A stretch of DNA of 25,288 nt from SCRD01 sp046705285. GTDB lineage: Bacteria; Acidobacteriota; Terriglobia; UBA7540. A program made the position numbers and the translations under genes. The stretch is taken from assembly GCA_046705285.1 (NCBI GenBank), contig JBJKQK010000132.1, positions 1 to 25,288 on the forward strand, written 5' to 3'. Positions 16,490-23,664 of this stretch are shown here, in pieces (position 1 is the first letter of the stretch; each line of letters begins with the position of its first letter). The notes under the pieces are model-generated. The model was not told the DNA's origin. It made no database searches and saw only the letters and a program-made list of their open reading frames with translations.

Positions 16490-19393
16490 TTAGAAGCTTT
16501 GCCCGATACTCAGGAAATAATTCACGTGTGATAATTGGCGCACCTCCGGACCATTTTGACCGATCACCTGGAACCGGGTTGGATTTAATGCGTAGCCCAC
16601 GTCGAAACTCAGCGGCCCGACGGGAGTCTTGTAAAGCAGCCCGACCCCTAAGGCGTGAACCGTGTAGTCGAAATCGGTAGGCGAACTCTGCGAAACCTTG
16701 AACAGGCGCATCTTGCGAATTGTGGAATAGACGTTGCCCATGTCATGGAAAAGAACCAGCCCCAGACGGTTCTGCGCGAATGAAAAACGCAGCTCCAGCG
16801 AGTTCAAAAAGAGAGCGTTGCCGCCAATCGGGAAGCCGGTCTGCGGATCTCGCGGCCCGGCCTGGTTGATCGAGAAGCCTCGATGTGAGTTGCTCCCGCC
16901 CATAAAGAATCGCTCCGGGAGGGGGATTTCATGTGTCAGGAGTGTCTCCTTTTGCCCGTTCAGTTGCGTAACGGTCACATGCAAGAGGGGACCATACGGA
17001 GATTCGACCGCAAAGCGCGTATCTCGTGCAAAGACAAGGTGCGGAGCGATCCGGTAATAAGTGGCGTTTTGAGAGATGAAGCGCAAGAAGTTTGACTGGG
17101 ATCCCAAGCCCGACCATGAGACGCCCGCATCAACCACGGTATACGAACCACGCGTCGGATCGACCGCGTTGTCCCGATGATCCTTCACGTAGCTCAGGGC
17201 AAACATGCCCACCCTGGCGGGCAGGCTCTCCAGCGGGATCTGGTCCGGGGAGATTCGATTTGACAAGTCCAGCGCCTGAACATTCCGGAAAGAGTATCGT
17301 GCGGAAAGGAACGTTGTCTCGCTCCACCGTTTTTCAAGAACGATGGAGGCCTCTTTGCGCCGCGCTGTAAAGGTCAGGACGTTCCGGCTGGAATCGACGT
17401 CGGCGTTCAAGCGGACGCTGACGTCGCGCCGCGCTGGGAATTGCGGGATGAAATAGCTGACCTCAGCGCCTTTATCGAGGGTTGAGAGCCTGCCGCGAAA
17501 GCTCAAAGTCTGGTTGCGCCCGCCAACATTGATGCGCGAGATATCCAGGGAAACCCTGGGGCTGGCTTTCAGTTGGCCTTGCGGTTCGTTACTGCCCAGG
17601 CGTTGCACCTCGAGGCCGCCGCCATACCCCACCGTCCACCGAGGCGCTTCCTCCAGGCTGACCAGAACGGGCTTGTTGGTTTCCTGACTGTTCGGGTTCT
17701 GGGGAGCAACCTGGACCTGGTTGAAAAGGCCAAGATCGTAGAGCTTACGCTGCGACTCGAGGAGTGCGCTCTCGTTAAGCGGCTGGTTGCGGCGGAATGT
17801 GATTTCGCGCCGGACAATTCCTTCCCTTGTGTGTTTGTTGCCCAGCAGAACAACCCGCTCAATGATTTCCTGATTTCCGGGCTCGACCTTGTAATTCACA
17901 TTCACAATATGGTCTTTGTTTGCAGACGAACTGCTGGCGATGACTCTGGCATTTGAATAGCCTCGATTGGCAAAATAACGGAGAATTGAATCACGATCGG
18001 TCTGTTCATTCTGGGGCGAATAAAACTGCCCAGGTTTATTCGCCAGCCGTGGCAAGAGCATCTTTCGCTGCTCGGCGGTAACACCCTGCAGGTCGATGTT
18101 TCCCACCATCGTCCGCACTCCTTCCTGGATATCGATCGTCACGAAAAGATGTTCAGGCTGATCGTGATAGTAGTAGTTGAAATGCGGAACGATTTTGGCG
18201 TCCAGGAACCCCTGCGCCTGGTAGATGGCTTTGATCGAATTGGTGTCGTTGTCAAGCATCTTGCTGCTAAAGACTGAGCTGTGAAAGGGGAATTGCGCAG
18301 GATGAATTGTCATGACCGAATCGAGGCGAGTATCGGATACGTGAGCGTTTCCTTTGAACTGATACCCCTGGAAGCTGCCCTTCCGGCCAAGTTTCACGGT
18401 GTAGGTAACACGCAAGTGGCCGGCCTTCAGGTGTTCTACTGGTCCGACCGTGACGAAAGCCTGCAGGTAGCCCTCCTTCTGATAAAAATCGGCCAATGCA
18501 CCGCTTCCTCTTTCGAGGGAAGGTTGATCGATCACTCCGTCCTGATACAGGGGAAGAATATCCCGCAGCTTGCGGCGTGATATTTTTGCGCCCCTCACGT
18601 GTACCTCGATTACCGGGCCGGCGTTACACTCGACGCGAAGGGTTTCCGTAACCGTTTTGGGATCGAAGACCCGCTTCTCGATGATAGTACTTGCCTGCAG
18701 GTAGCCATGCTTCAGGTAGAAATTGTGGAGCTTGTAGAGACCCTTTTCGATGTCGGATGAGGCGAGATGCTTGCCCGGATGCCAGTCGGCGACTGACCGC
18801 AATTTCGAGGAGGGGTAGGCCGGTTGGCCGGCGAAGACGACTCCATTCAGGCGAGCCTGCTGCCCGGGAGTAATCGTCAGCAGGATATTAGCTTCCTGGG
18901 TTGCAGGATCGCGCACAATCTTGTTTTGAATCTTGGACTCATAAAATCCATTGTCGTGAAGGACGCCCTGAATATTTTGCTCTGCCGTTGTAAGTTCATC
19001 AGCGTAGAGCGGATTACCCAAAGGCAGCCGGGCTGCGGCCACGAGAGTGGTGGAATCAATTGGCTTGGGTGTTCCCGTGACGTGGACAAGCCCGATAAAG
19101 TACCTGGCCTTACCGACAAAAGACAGGGCAACTCCACCGGCCACCGGCTCCCCTTCAGCCTGAAGATCGGCAAAACGACCGGTTGCATAAAGTCTCTTCA
19201 GGCTTTCATCCACTTTTCTGGGGTCCAGCGGCTCGCCCACTTGCTGGACAATTTGCTTCTTAAACTCGTAAAGAGGCAGTTCAGCGTCGGTCTTTAAGTT
19301 GATACGAACGACTGTCCGGCCCCACTCTGGAGGAGTAGCAAAGCTGCTTCGGGGCCAGCACAGCCACAGGCCAGCGATCAACAAAAACAGCAC
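16490..19393 (-). CDS. bamA: Omp85/BamA-family outer-membrane assembly protein with seven POTRA domains
   Basis: This protein inserts beta-barrel proteins into the outer membrane. After a signal peptide (residues 1-19) I count seven POTRA-like units by their recurring pattern of a strand, a helix with GY/GF, and a strand: about 26-97, 98-178, 179-260, 261-338, 339-427, 428-507 and 508-584. The barrel (surface antigen domain, PF01103) runs 586-967 with ERFFMGGSNSHRGF; HRGF at 837-840 is the family's loop-6 motif. It ends on Phe. E. coli BamA has five POTRAs and TamA three. Start GTG 19393 is the only conventional codon after an in-frame stop and has no clear ribosome site. Its own operon with TamB makes a combined BamA/TamA role plausible. 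It might instead be a paralogue of a bamA elsewhere. Confidence 0.92.
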   Translation of the reverse strand: MLFLLIAGLWLCWPRSSFATPPEWGRTVVRINLKTDAELPLYEFKKQIVQQVGEPLDPRKVDESLKRLYATGRFADLQAEGEPVAGGVALSFVGKARYFIGLVHVTGTPKPIDSTTLVAAARLPLGNPLYADELTTAEQNIQGVLHDNGFYESKIQNKIVRDPATQEANILLTITPGQQARLNGVVFAGQPAYPSSKLRSVADWHPGKHLASSDIEKGLYKLHNFYLKHGYLQASTIIEKRVFDPKTVTETLRVECNAGPVIEVHVRGAKISRRKLRDILPLYQDGVIDQPSLERGSGALADFYQKEGYLQAFVTVGPVEHLKAGHLRVTYTVKLGRKGSFQGYQFKGNAHVSDTRLDSVMTIHPAQFPFHSSVFSSKMLDNDTNSIKAIYQAQGFLDAKIVPHFNYYYHDQPEHLFVTIDIQEGVRTMVGNIDLQGVTAEQRKMLLPRLANKPGQFYSPQNEQTDRDSILRYFANRGYSNARVIASSSSANKDHIVNVNYKVEPGNQEIIERVVLLGNKHTREGIVRREITFRRNQPLNESALLESQRKLYDLGLFNQVQVAPQNPNSQETNKPVLVSLEEAPRWTVGYGGGLEVQRLGSNEPQGQLKASPRVSLDISRINVGGRNQTLSFRGRLSTLDKGAEVSYFIPQFPARRDVSVRLNADVDSSRNVLTFTARRKEASIVLEKRWSETTFLSARYSFRNVQALDLSNRISPDQIPLESLPARVGMFALSYVKDHRDNAVDPTRGSYTVVDAGVSWSGLGSQSNFLRFISQNATYYRIAPHLVFARDTRFAVESPYGPLLHVTVTQLNGQKETLLTHEIPLPERFFMGGSNSHRGFSINQAGPRDPQTGFPIGGNALFLNSLELRFSFAQNRLGLVLFHDMGNVYSTIRKMRLFKVSQSSPTDFDYTVHALGVGLLYKTPVGPLSFDVGYALNPTRFQVIGQNGPEVRQLSHVNYFLSIGQSF

Positions 19394-19730
19394 GCAGATA
19401 CACTTGAAAAAATGGAGGTTACACTGATGGTTTGCCGGGCGTTTCTTTCTTGCGTCCGCGCTCCGTGCTGTGCAAGAGTGCCTGCCGCAAAAACTTTTCC
19501 AAGAGATCGGTCTTTACTCCCGAACGATTTCTGGTCCACGCAACAAAAGTCTATTATATCGTTCATTCTGCGGGGCGTCGAAAATAGGCGAGTTGCGTGT
19601 GAAAAACTTTGTCGCGAAGGCAACCACGGTTCCTGCCGGGCTCTCGCCTTTACTGACCCGGCTGCTTGTCGAAAAGTAATGGAAACGCAAATCTTCAGGC
19701 ACGGTGTGCTACCGTCCGGTCATGAGCTGG
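19394..19730. other. Intergenic region upstream of the Omp85 operon
   Basis: This carries a good minus-strand promoter (19553-19581) and about 150 bases of leader before the Omp85 start. Near the PIG-L end, ACGGT/ACCGT (19701-19705, 19711-19715) forms a small stem without a T tract, a weak terminator candidate. A plus-strand frame from 19427 has a GGAGG at the right distance but no protein-like content, so it is not called. Confidence 0.45.
19553..19581 (-). promoter_or_regulatory. Promoter of the Omp85/SurA-like/TamB operon
   Basis: On the minus strand, TCGACG (19581-19576, 4 of 6 to TTGACA) is followed after 17 bases by a perfect TATAAT (19558-19553). Transcription would start near 19546, leaving a leader of about 150 bases before GTG 19393. 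Confidence 0.5.
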
Positions 19731-20495
19731 TCATCGCACCGATGGCCCAAGCAGTTCTTTAAGCAGGTTAGTGGCGGGGAATCCCTGTCCGAGGTGCTGG
19801 CGGAATCCCTCCGCCCAGCGAAAACGTGCGCGCTTTCCCGCCTCGCGAGCCATTTTTCGCATGGTTTGGATCGTTTCAGGAATGCCCTGCTGGGTCTTGA
19901 GCCAGGCTTGCTGGCTTTCGTGGCAGGACAGCATTTCTTCCTTGCGCTTGAGGGTGGCGCCGATATCGACGGCGAGGCGTGACTCGATTTTGTTTCCCAG
20001 GATGTCGCGCCTTCCAAAAGCGTCGGCGTAATAGAGATGCGGGACGCCGGCGAGCGGCGGCGCCGGGTGCCGCGCGCCGGTCTTGTAGTTGGGAGCTAAC
20101 GCTCCAAAACAGGCGCTTTGGCACAGACGACTCACTGTCTCGTGATCAATCATGTAGTCAACCGGCGAATGCGTCATCACCAGCGAAGGGCGCGTTTGCC
20201 GAACCAGTTCCATCACCTTGTTCAGGTGTGGGCGATCATAAAAGATCAGAAGGTCCCTGCTCTTCAGGCAATGATAGCGGGCGCCGATCGTGCGAGCAGC
20301 CCGCGATGCTTCCTGCTGCCGCAGCGCCGCGACTTTGGCCGCAGGGAGAGTTGTACTTCCACAATCCCCGGCTGAAAGCGTTGCGATGTGGATTTCGGCG
20401 CCGAGCCCGGCAAGGCGTGCCAGTGTCCCGGCACAAAGGAATTCAGCATCGTCGGGGTGCGCAAAGAGCGCCAGCACCTTGATGGTATTGGGCAT
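19731..20495 (-). CDS. PIG-L family zinc deacetylase
   Basis: A cytoplasmic N-acetylglucosamine-type deacetylase of the PIG-L/LmbE family (PF02585). The start FAHPDDAEF gives the zinc site H13 and D16 with catalytic base D15, and H118 in SPVDYMIDHE is the third zinc ligand. At 254 residues the domain is complete and there is no signal peptide. Relatives include BshB (bacillithiol), MshB (mycothiol) and enzymes of glycan or lipid synthesis; BshB1 is one possible match, but no bsh partner is near. ATG 20495 has AGAAGGAG upstream (about 10 bases). It lies 81 bases downstream of the DUF2911 gene on the same strand and may be co-transcribed with it. Confidence 0.9.
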   Translation of the reverse strand: MPNTIKVLALFAHPDDAEFLCAGTLARLAGLGAEIHIATLSAGDCGSTTLPAAKVAALRQQEASRAARTIGARYHCLKSRDLLIFYDRPHLNKVMELVRQTRPSLVMTHSPVDYMIDHETVSRLCQSACFGALAPNYKTGARHPAPPLAGVPHLYYADAFGRRDILGNKIESRLAVDIGATLKRKEEMLSCHESQQAWLKTQQGIPETIQTMRKMAREAGKRARFRWAEGFRQHLGQGFPATNLLKELLGPSVR

Positions 20496-20576
20496 TATGC
20501 GGGTGCTCCTTCTGTCTTGCCGGCGGATCTAAGGACTTCTCCCGGCAATCGAACGGTTATCGATATTGTTCAGCGC

Positions 20577-21095
20577 CTAGCGAACCGCGCTGAAGAATGC
20601 TATAAGACGAGACGTACCCCAGACGACTTCGATTACACCCTGACCTTGATGGCTGGAAACCTTGATGGTCATCTTTTCGACCGAATGTTGACCCATATCA
20701 AGCTTCATCGGCGTTTCTGCGATCTCGGAGCTGGCCTTGAATTCGTTGGCAGGCTTGGTGGATACGAGTAGAAGCCACTTGCCTCGTTCCACCATCTGGG
20801 CCAGCAAAATGTGTTTTCCTTTCAGCACTCGCGTGCCTCCAATCAGAAGATCGCGATTGGAATCGATCGTGGTCGGCGCGCCCGCGCCAAGCCGCCAAAC
20901 CTGGCCAGGCTTGATCATTTCCAAAGGGTTCCGTCCCTTGAGCATGGGGCGTCCATATTCGATGGACACATGGGCTGAGTCGACGGTTGCCTCGGCTTTT
21001 CCCCGGTTGTTTCCTTGCGCGAGGAGAACCGATGTTCCCAGGCCGAACAGCGCGATGGTGCAGAGGTTGAGGCCGATGCATGTGAGGCGCTTCAT
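20577..21095 (-). CDS. Secreted DUF2911-family protein
   Basis: This belongs to the DUF2911 family, exported beta-rich proteins of unknown role common in Bacteroidota and Acidobacteriota. The recognisable core is VSIEYGRPMLKGRNP, then PGQVWRLGAGAPTTI, then the DLLIGG strand, with a short C-terminal VVWG strand. Residues 1-27 form a signal peptide ending LLA|Q. ATG 21095 is chosen over 21113 because AAGGAGG (21110-21104) lies 8 bases before it and the signal peptide then has a normal length (172 residues in total). It lies 66 bases downstream of the TlpA-like gene, so it may be in the same transcript. Confidence 0.87.
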   Translation of the reverse strand: MKRLTCIGLNLCTIALFGLGTSVLLAQGNNRGKAEATVDSAHVSIEYGRPMLKGRNPLEMIKPGQVWRLGAGAPTTIDSNRDLLIGGTRVLKGKHILLAQMVERGKWLLLVSTKPANEFKASSEIAETPMKLDMGQHSVEKMTIKVSSHQGQGVIEVVWGTSRLIAFFSAVR

Positions 21096-21161
21096 CGATG
21101 TACCCTCCTTCAATCAATCACGTTTTTTCAGGTTCCCTGATGAAGACCTGTTGAGGTTAGA

Positions 21162-22085
21162 TTACTGCTTGTCGGATGATTCGGCCATGGCCTTTGAAAT
21201 CACCTCCCGAAGCGTGGCCAGGCTGGTGAACCCTACCCAATGGCCGGTGATCATGCCCTGCCGGTTGATGAGGAAGAGAGTAGGATAAATTGAGATACCG
21301 CCAAACGCCTGGTTGCTCGCGTGAGTCCAGCTAACGATGGGAAAGGAAATTCCTTCCTGCTTCGCATATTGGCGGCGGGCTTCCTTGCTGACGCCCAGCC
21401 CGAGCAAGGCGTCGGCATTCGCCCCGATGACTTCAAAATCCTTCACTTTATATTCGCGCTGAAGTTGGACGAGAGCTGGCGCCTCTTTCATGCAGGGCGG
21501 GCAGCCGGTAAACCATACATAGAGGAGGACGACCTTCCCGCTGAGCTCGGCAGAGGTGAGGTGGCCGCCACTGGCGTCCACAAGGTCGAAGGCCGGAGCC
21601 TCTCGTCCTTCCCACCCGCCAAGCTCATGAGCCGCTCCCTGAGCAAACTGGGGATCGTTGCGGATCATCTGCACATTGACTTTGGTGATTTCTCCCGTCT
21701 TCGGGTCGCGGGTTATGAACTTGGGAACGCGCGGATCAGTTTCCATCACGCGCAGCAATGTATCCGCTTCTTCGGGAGTCTTGAGGGCGAATTGTCCGGC
21801 AATGGTTTTCAGGCTCGGCGGCTTCGAAAACCGCTGCTGATATTGCACGATAAACATCGGAATCCGAAAGAAATCTTTGTAAAGCTTGTTCAGCGCCGCG
21901 TGGTCTTCCGGTGTGGTGAAGACGGTGTTGTACAACTCCGTGACCTTAACCGGCTGGCCGGCTTTCAGATGGCTGCGGATATATTTCAGGATCTTTGCCT
22001 GAGCGTTCGATTGCGCAAACAGGCAGCCGATACTCAGGCTGAAGAGTGCGGTCGAAACCAGAATGGACTGAAGTGGCCGTTTCAA
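21162..22085 (-). CDS. TlpA/ResA-like thioredoxin-fold protein with N-terminal extension
   Basis: An exported redoxin. The thioredoxin domain covers about residues 162-300 with active site C195-P-P-C198 and the cis-proline loop YPT (P268), typical of TlpA/ResA-like membrane or periplasmic thiol oxidoreductases. The first 25 residues form a signal peptide. IGC21 could be a lipoprotein site but its -3 residue is atypical, so cleavage at LFA|Q is about as likely. Residues 30-155 form a helical extension that I do not recognise. The start is TTG 22085, overlapping the esterase stop by 4 bases (TTGA), with ACAGGTG upstream. The overlap indicates translational coupling to the esterase. Its partner proteins are unknown. 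Confidence 0.9.
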   Translation of the reverse strand: MKRPLQSILVSTALFSLSIGCLFAQSNAQAKILKYIRSHLKAGQPVKVTELYNTVFTTPEDHAALNKLYKDFFRIPMFIVQYQQRFSKPPSLKTIAGQFALKTPEEADTLLRVMETDPRVPKFITRDPKTGEITKVNVQMIRNDPQFAQGAAHELGGWEGREAPAFDLVDASGGHLTSAELSGKVVLLYVWFTGCPPCMKEAPALVQLQREYKVKDFEVIGANADALLGLGVSKEARRQYAKQEGISFPIVSWTHASNQAFGGISIYPTLFLINRQGMITGHWVGFTSLATLREVISKAMAESSDKQ

Positions 22086-23071
22086 TGTGCACCTGTCTCG
22101 GTTGAAGCTGAAACACTTGAGCTTTCCTCAGCTTTCTTGAACCAATGCCACTGGTATTCCAGAGAAAAATTCATGTACTTGTCGAGAAAAGGCCATCCAT
22201 GGCCACCCGGCCGCAAGGCATAGACGTGCGGGTAGTTTTCCTTGTCGAGGATCTCGTCGAGAACGGCTGCACCTTTTTCAAACCCGTAACGGTCGTGCGT
22301 ACCGGCGTCGAAATAGATCTTCAGGCCGTTGAAGTCCTGGGGATGTCTGGCAAGCGTCAGGGGGCTGTTCTTTTCCCAATAAGCCTGGCTGAGCGGCGAT
22401 CCGAACGCGTGGCTCAGAATGCGCGCGTAGAAGCCCCATCGGCCCGTTGTGGGTATGGGATTGGGGAAGTCGGTCAGAAGCACCGCGCTGTGTGCGGTGA
22501 CGGCTCCAAAAAGGTCTGGATGACTCATCGCAAGATGCAGTGCGCCGTAGCCGCCCATCGAGAGTCCGCTAATCCCCCGCGCGTCCCTCGTAGGAATGGT
22601 CCTGTAATGGTGGTCGATATACGGGATCAGTTCCTGGATGAAGAAGTCTTCATAGGGATCGTTGCCGTCTTTCGCGTTGACATAGAACGTGTTGCGAGCA
22701 TCCGGCATAACAACCAGCATCTGGCCGATTTTCCCCTCGGCGGTTAGCTTGTCAAATATCGCCTTGCCGCCACGATCTACCCATCGATGATCATTGCCGA
22801 ACAGACCATGGAGGAAATAGAGCGTGGGGTAACGCTTGGCCGGAGATGACGCATAATCGGCCGGGAGATCAATGCAATAGCCCACGGGCCGATTCAGGAT
22901 TTTGCTGGGAATAGAACTGCACTGCACGATGCTTGGCGCGGTGGCGGCAAGCAGTTTGTTGCCGCTTCCCGGGATCCACGAGAGGACCACGACAGCCACT
23001 GCACAGACGATGGCGCAATGCACGCGGGAACTCTTCGAACCACGGTTCTCGACAAAAGATGGTTTTTTCAT
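22082..23071 (-). CDS. Secreted alpha/beta-hydrolase, esterase D/feruloyl-esterase type
   Basis: A carboxylesterase of the putative esterase family (PF00756), which includes S-formylglutathione hydrolase, feruloyl esterases and mycolyl transferase antigen 85. The nucleophile S171 is in GLSMGG, D260 in AGTHDRYGF is the acid, and H291 in GGHGW is the base; FLHGLFGND forms the oxyanion region. Residues 1-43 contain a basic start and a long hydrophobic stretch ending LLAA, a signal peptide or anchor. The export signal fits feruloyl/acetyl-xylan-type activity better than formaldehyde detoxification. It begins 6 bases after the preceding small secreted gene and overlaps the TlpA-like gene, so it sits inside a tight operon. 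Confidence 0.9.
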   Translation of the reverse strand: MKKPSFVENRGSKSSRVHCAIVCAVAVVVLSWIPGSGNKLLAATAPSIVQCSSIPSKILNRPVGYCIDLPADYASSPAKRYPTLYFLHGLFGNDHRWVDRGGKAIFDKLTAEGKIGQMLVVMPDARNTFYVNAKDGNDPYEDFFIQELIPYIDHHYRTIPTRDARGISGLSMGGYGALHLAMSHPDLFGAVTAHSAVLLTDFPNPIPTTGRWGFYARILSHAFGSPLSQAYWEKNSPLTLARHPQDFNGLKIYFDAGTHDRYGFEKGAAVLDEILDKENYPHVYALRPGGHGWPFLDKYMNFSLEYQWHWFKKAEESSSVSASTETGAH

Positions 23072-23077
23072 TCGTTG

Positions 23078-23632
23078 CTAATGAGGGGCAGGCGTGCTTG
23101 CCTGGGTGTGCTGGCCTTCCACATAGATACCAAATTTGCCATTGCCCGAACTGGCCCCGACGGCGCCGCCCACTCCGTTCGCCCGGCCAATGGCCGAAGC
23201 CGTTGCCCCATACGCGCTTCCATGAATGTTTTTCAGCACAGATTTCTTCTGGCTCTTTACCCGGGAAATCTCCTTGGAAGAATCCCCCGCGAACGAACCG
23301 TTGACCGCGTGGAACTCAGTAACAGCACCATCTGCTTCCCGCTTGGTTCCCCTCAGAATTGATGTTCCCGCCCTTGTCTTGGTTTTCTTCGCTTTGGCGC
23401 TTGCTTCTTCGACTGCCTTTCGGGCTGCTTCAGAGGTACTGACTAACATCAGCGACTGGAGCGAGAGCTTGCTCGGAGCCTTTGCAGCCTTCAGCTTCTC
23501 CTGAGCAGAGACTTTGGAACTAGAGGCCTTCTTTTTAACTTGTGCTGCAACAACAGCAGGCAAGAAAAGGAACAAAGCTACAGCGAACACGATAATGTGC
23601 CGGGAAGTTTTGCACATGTTTTTCCCGCTCAT
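23078..23632 (-). CDS. Small basic secreted protein, unknown function
   Basis: No known family. It has a basic N-terminus and a strong signal peptide (about residues 1-30, ending VVAA|Q). Next comes a Lys/Ser/Ala-rich middle (for example VKKKASSSK, KAKKTKTRAG). A Gly/Ala/Asn-rich tail runs GSAYGATASAIGRANGVGG to GKFGIYVEG and ends in a Thr/Pro/His segment. There are no cysteines beyond the signal region. The start is uncertain: ATG 23632 is used here. TTG 23668 would overlap the upstream stop as TTGA but gives an overlong n-region, and ATG 23617 is also possible. It sits between the LarA-like and esterase genes (6-base gap to the latter), so it is probably translated with them. Binding to wall polymers or nucleic acid is only a guess. 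Confidence 0.65.
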   Translation of the reverse strand: MSGKNMCKTSRHIIVFAVALFLFLPAVVAAQVKKKASSSKVSAQEKLKAAKAPSKLSLQSLMLVSTSEAARKAVEEASAKAKKTKTRAGTSILRGTKREADGAVTEFHAVNGSFAGDSSKEISRVKSQKKSVLKNIHGSAYGATASAIGRANGVGGAVGASSGNGKFGIYVEGQHTQASTPAPH

Positions 23633-23664
23633 TGCTACCATTCTGCTCGCGATAGAGGGCGGAG

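Noticed and set aside
15585..16493. 302-codon plus-strand frame across the SurA-like gene and the tamB start
   Set aside because: It is a shadow of two genes supported by motifs, ribosome sites and operon spacing.
19427..19762. Plus-strand frame with GGAGG 8 bases before ATG 19427
   Set aside because: The ribosome site is good, but the frame overlaps the promoter of the Omp85 operon and the PIG-L end, and its product has no protein-like pattern.
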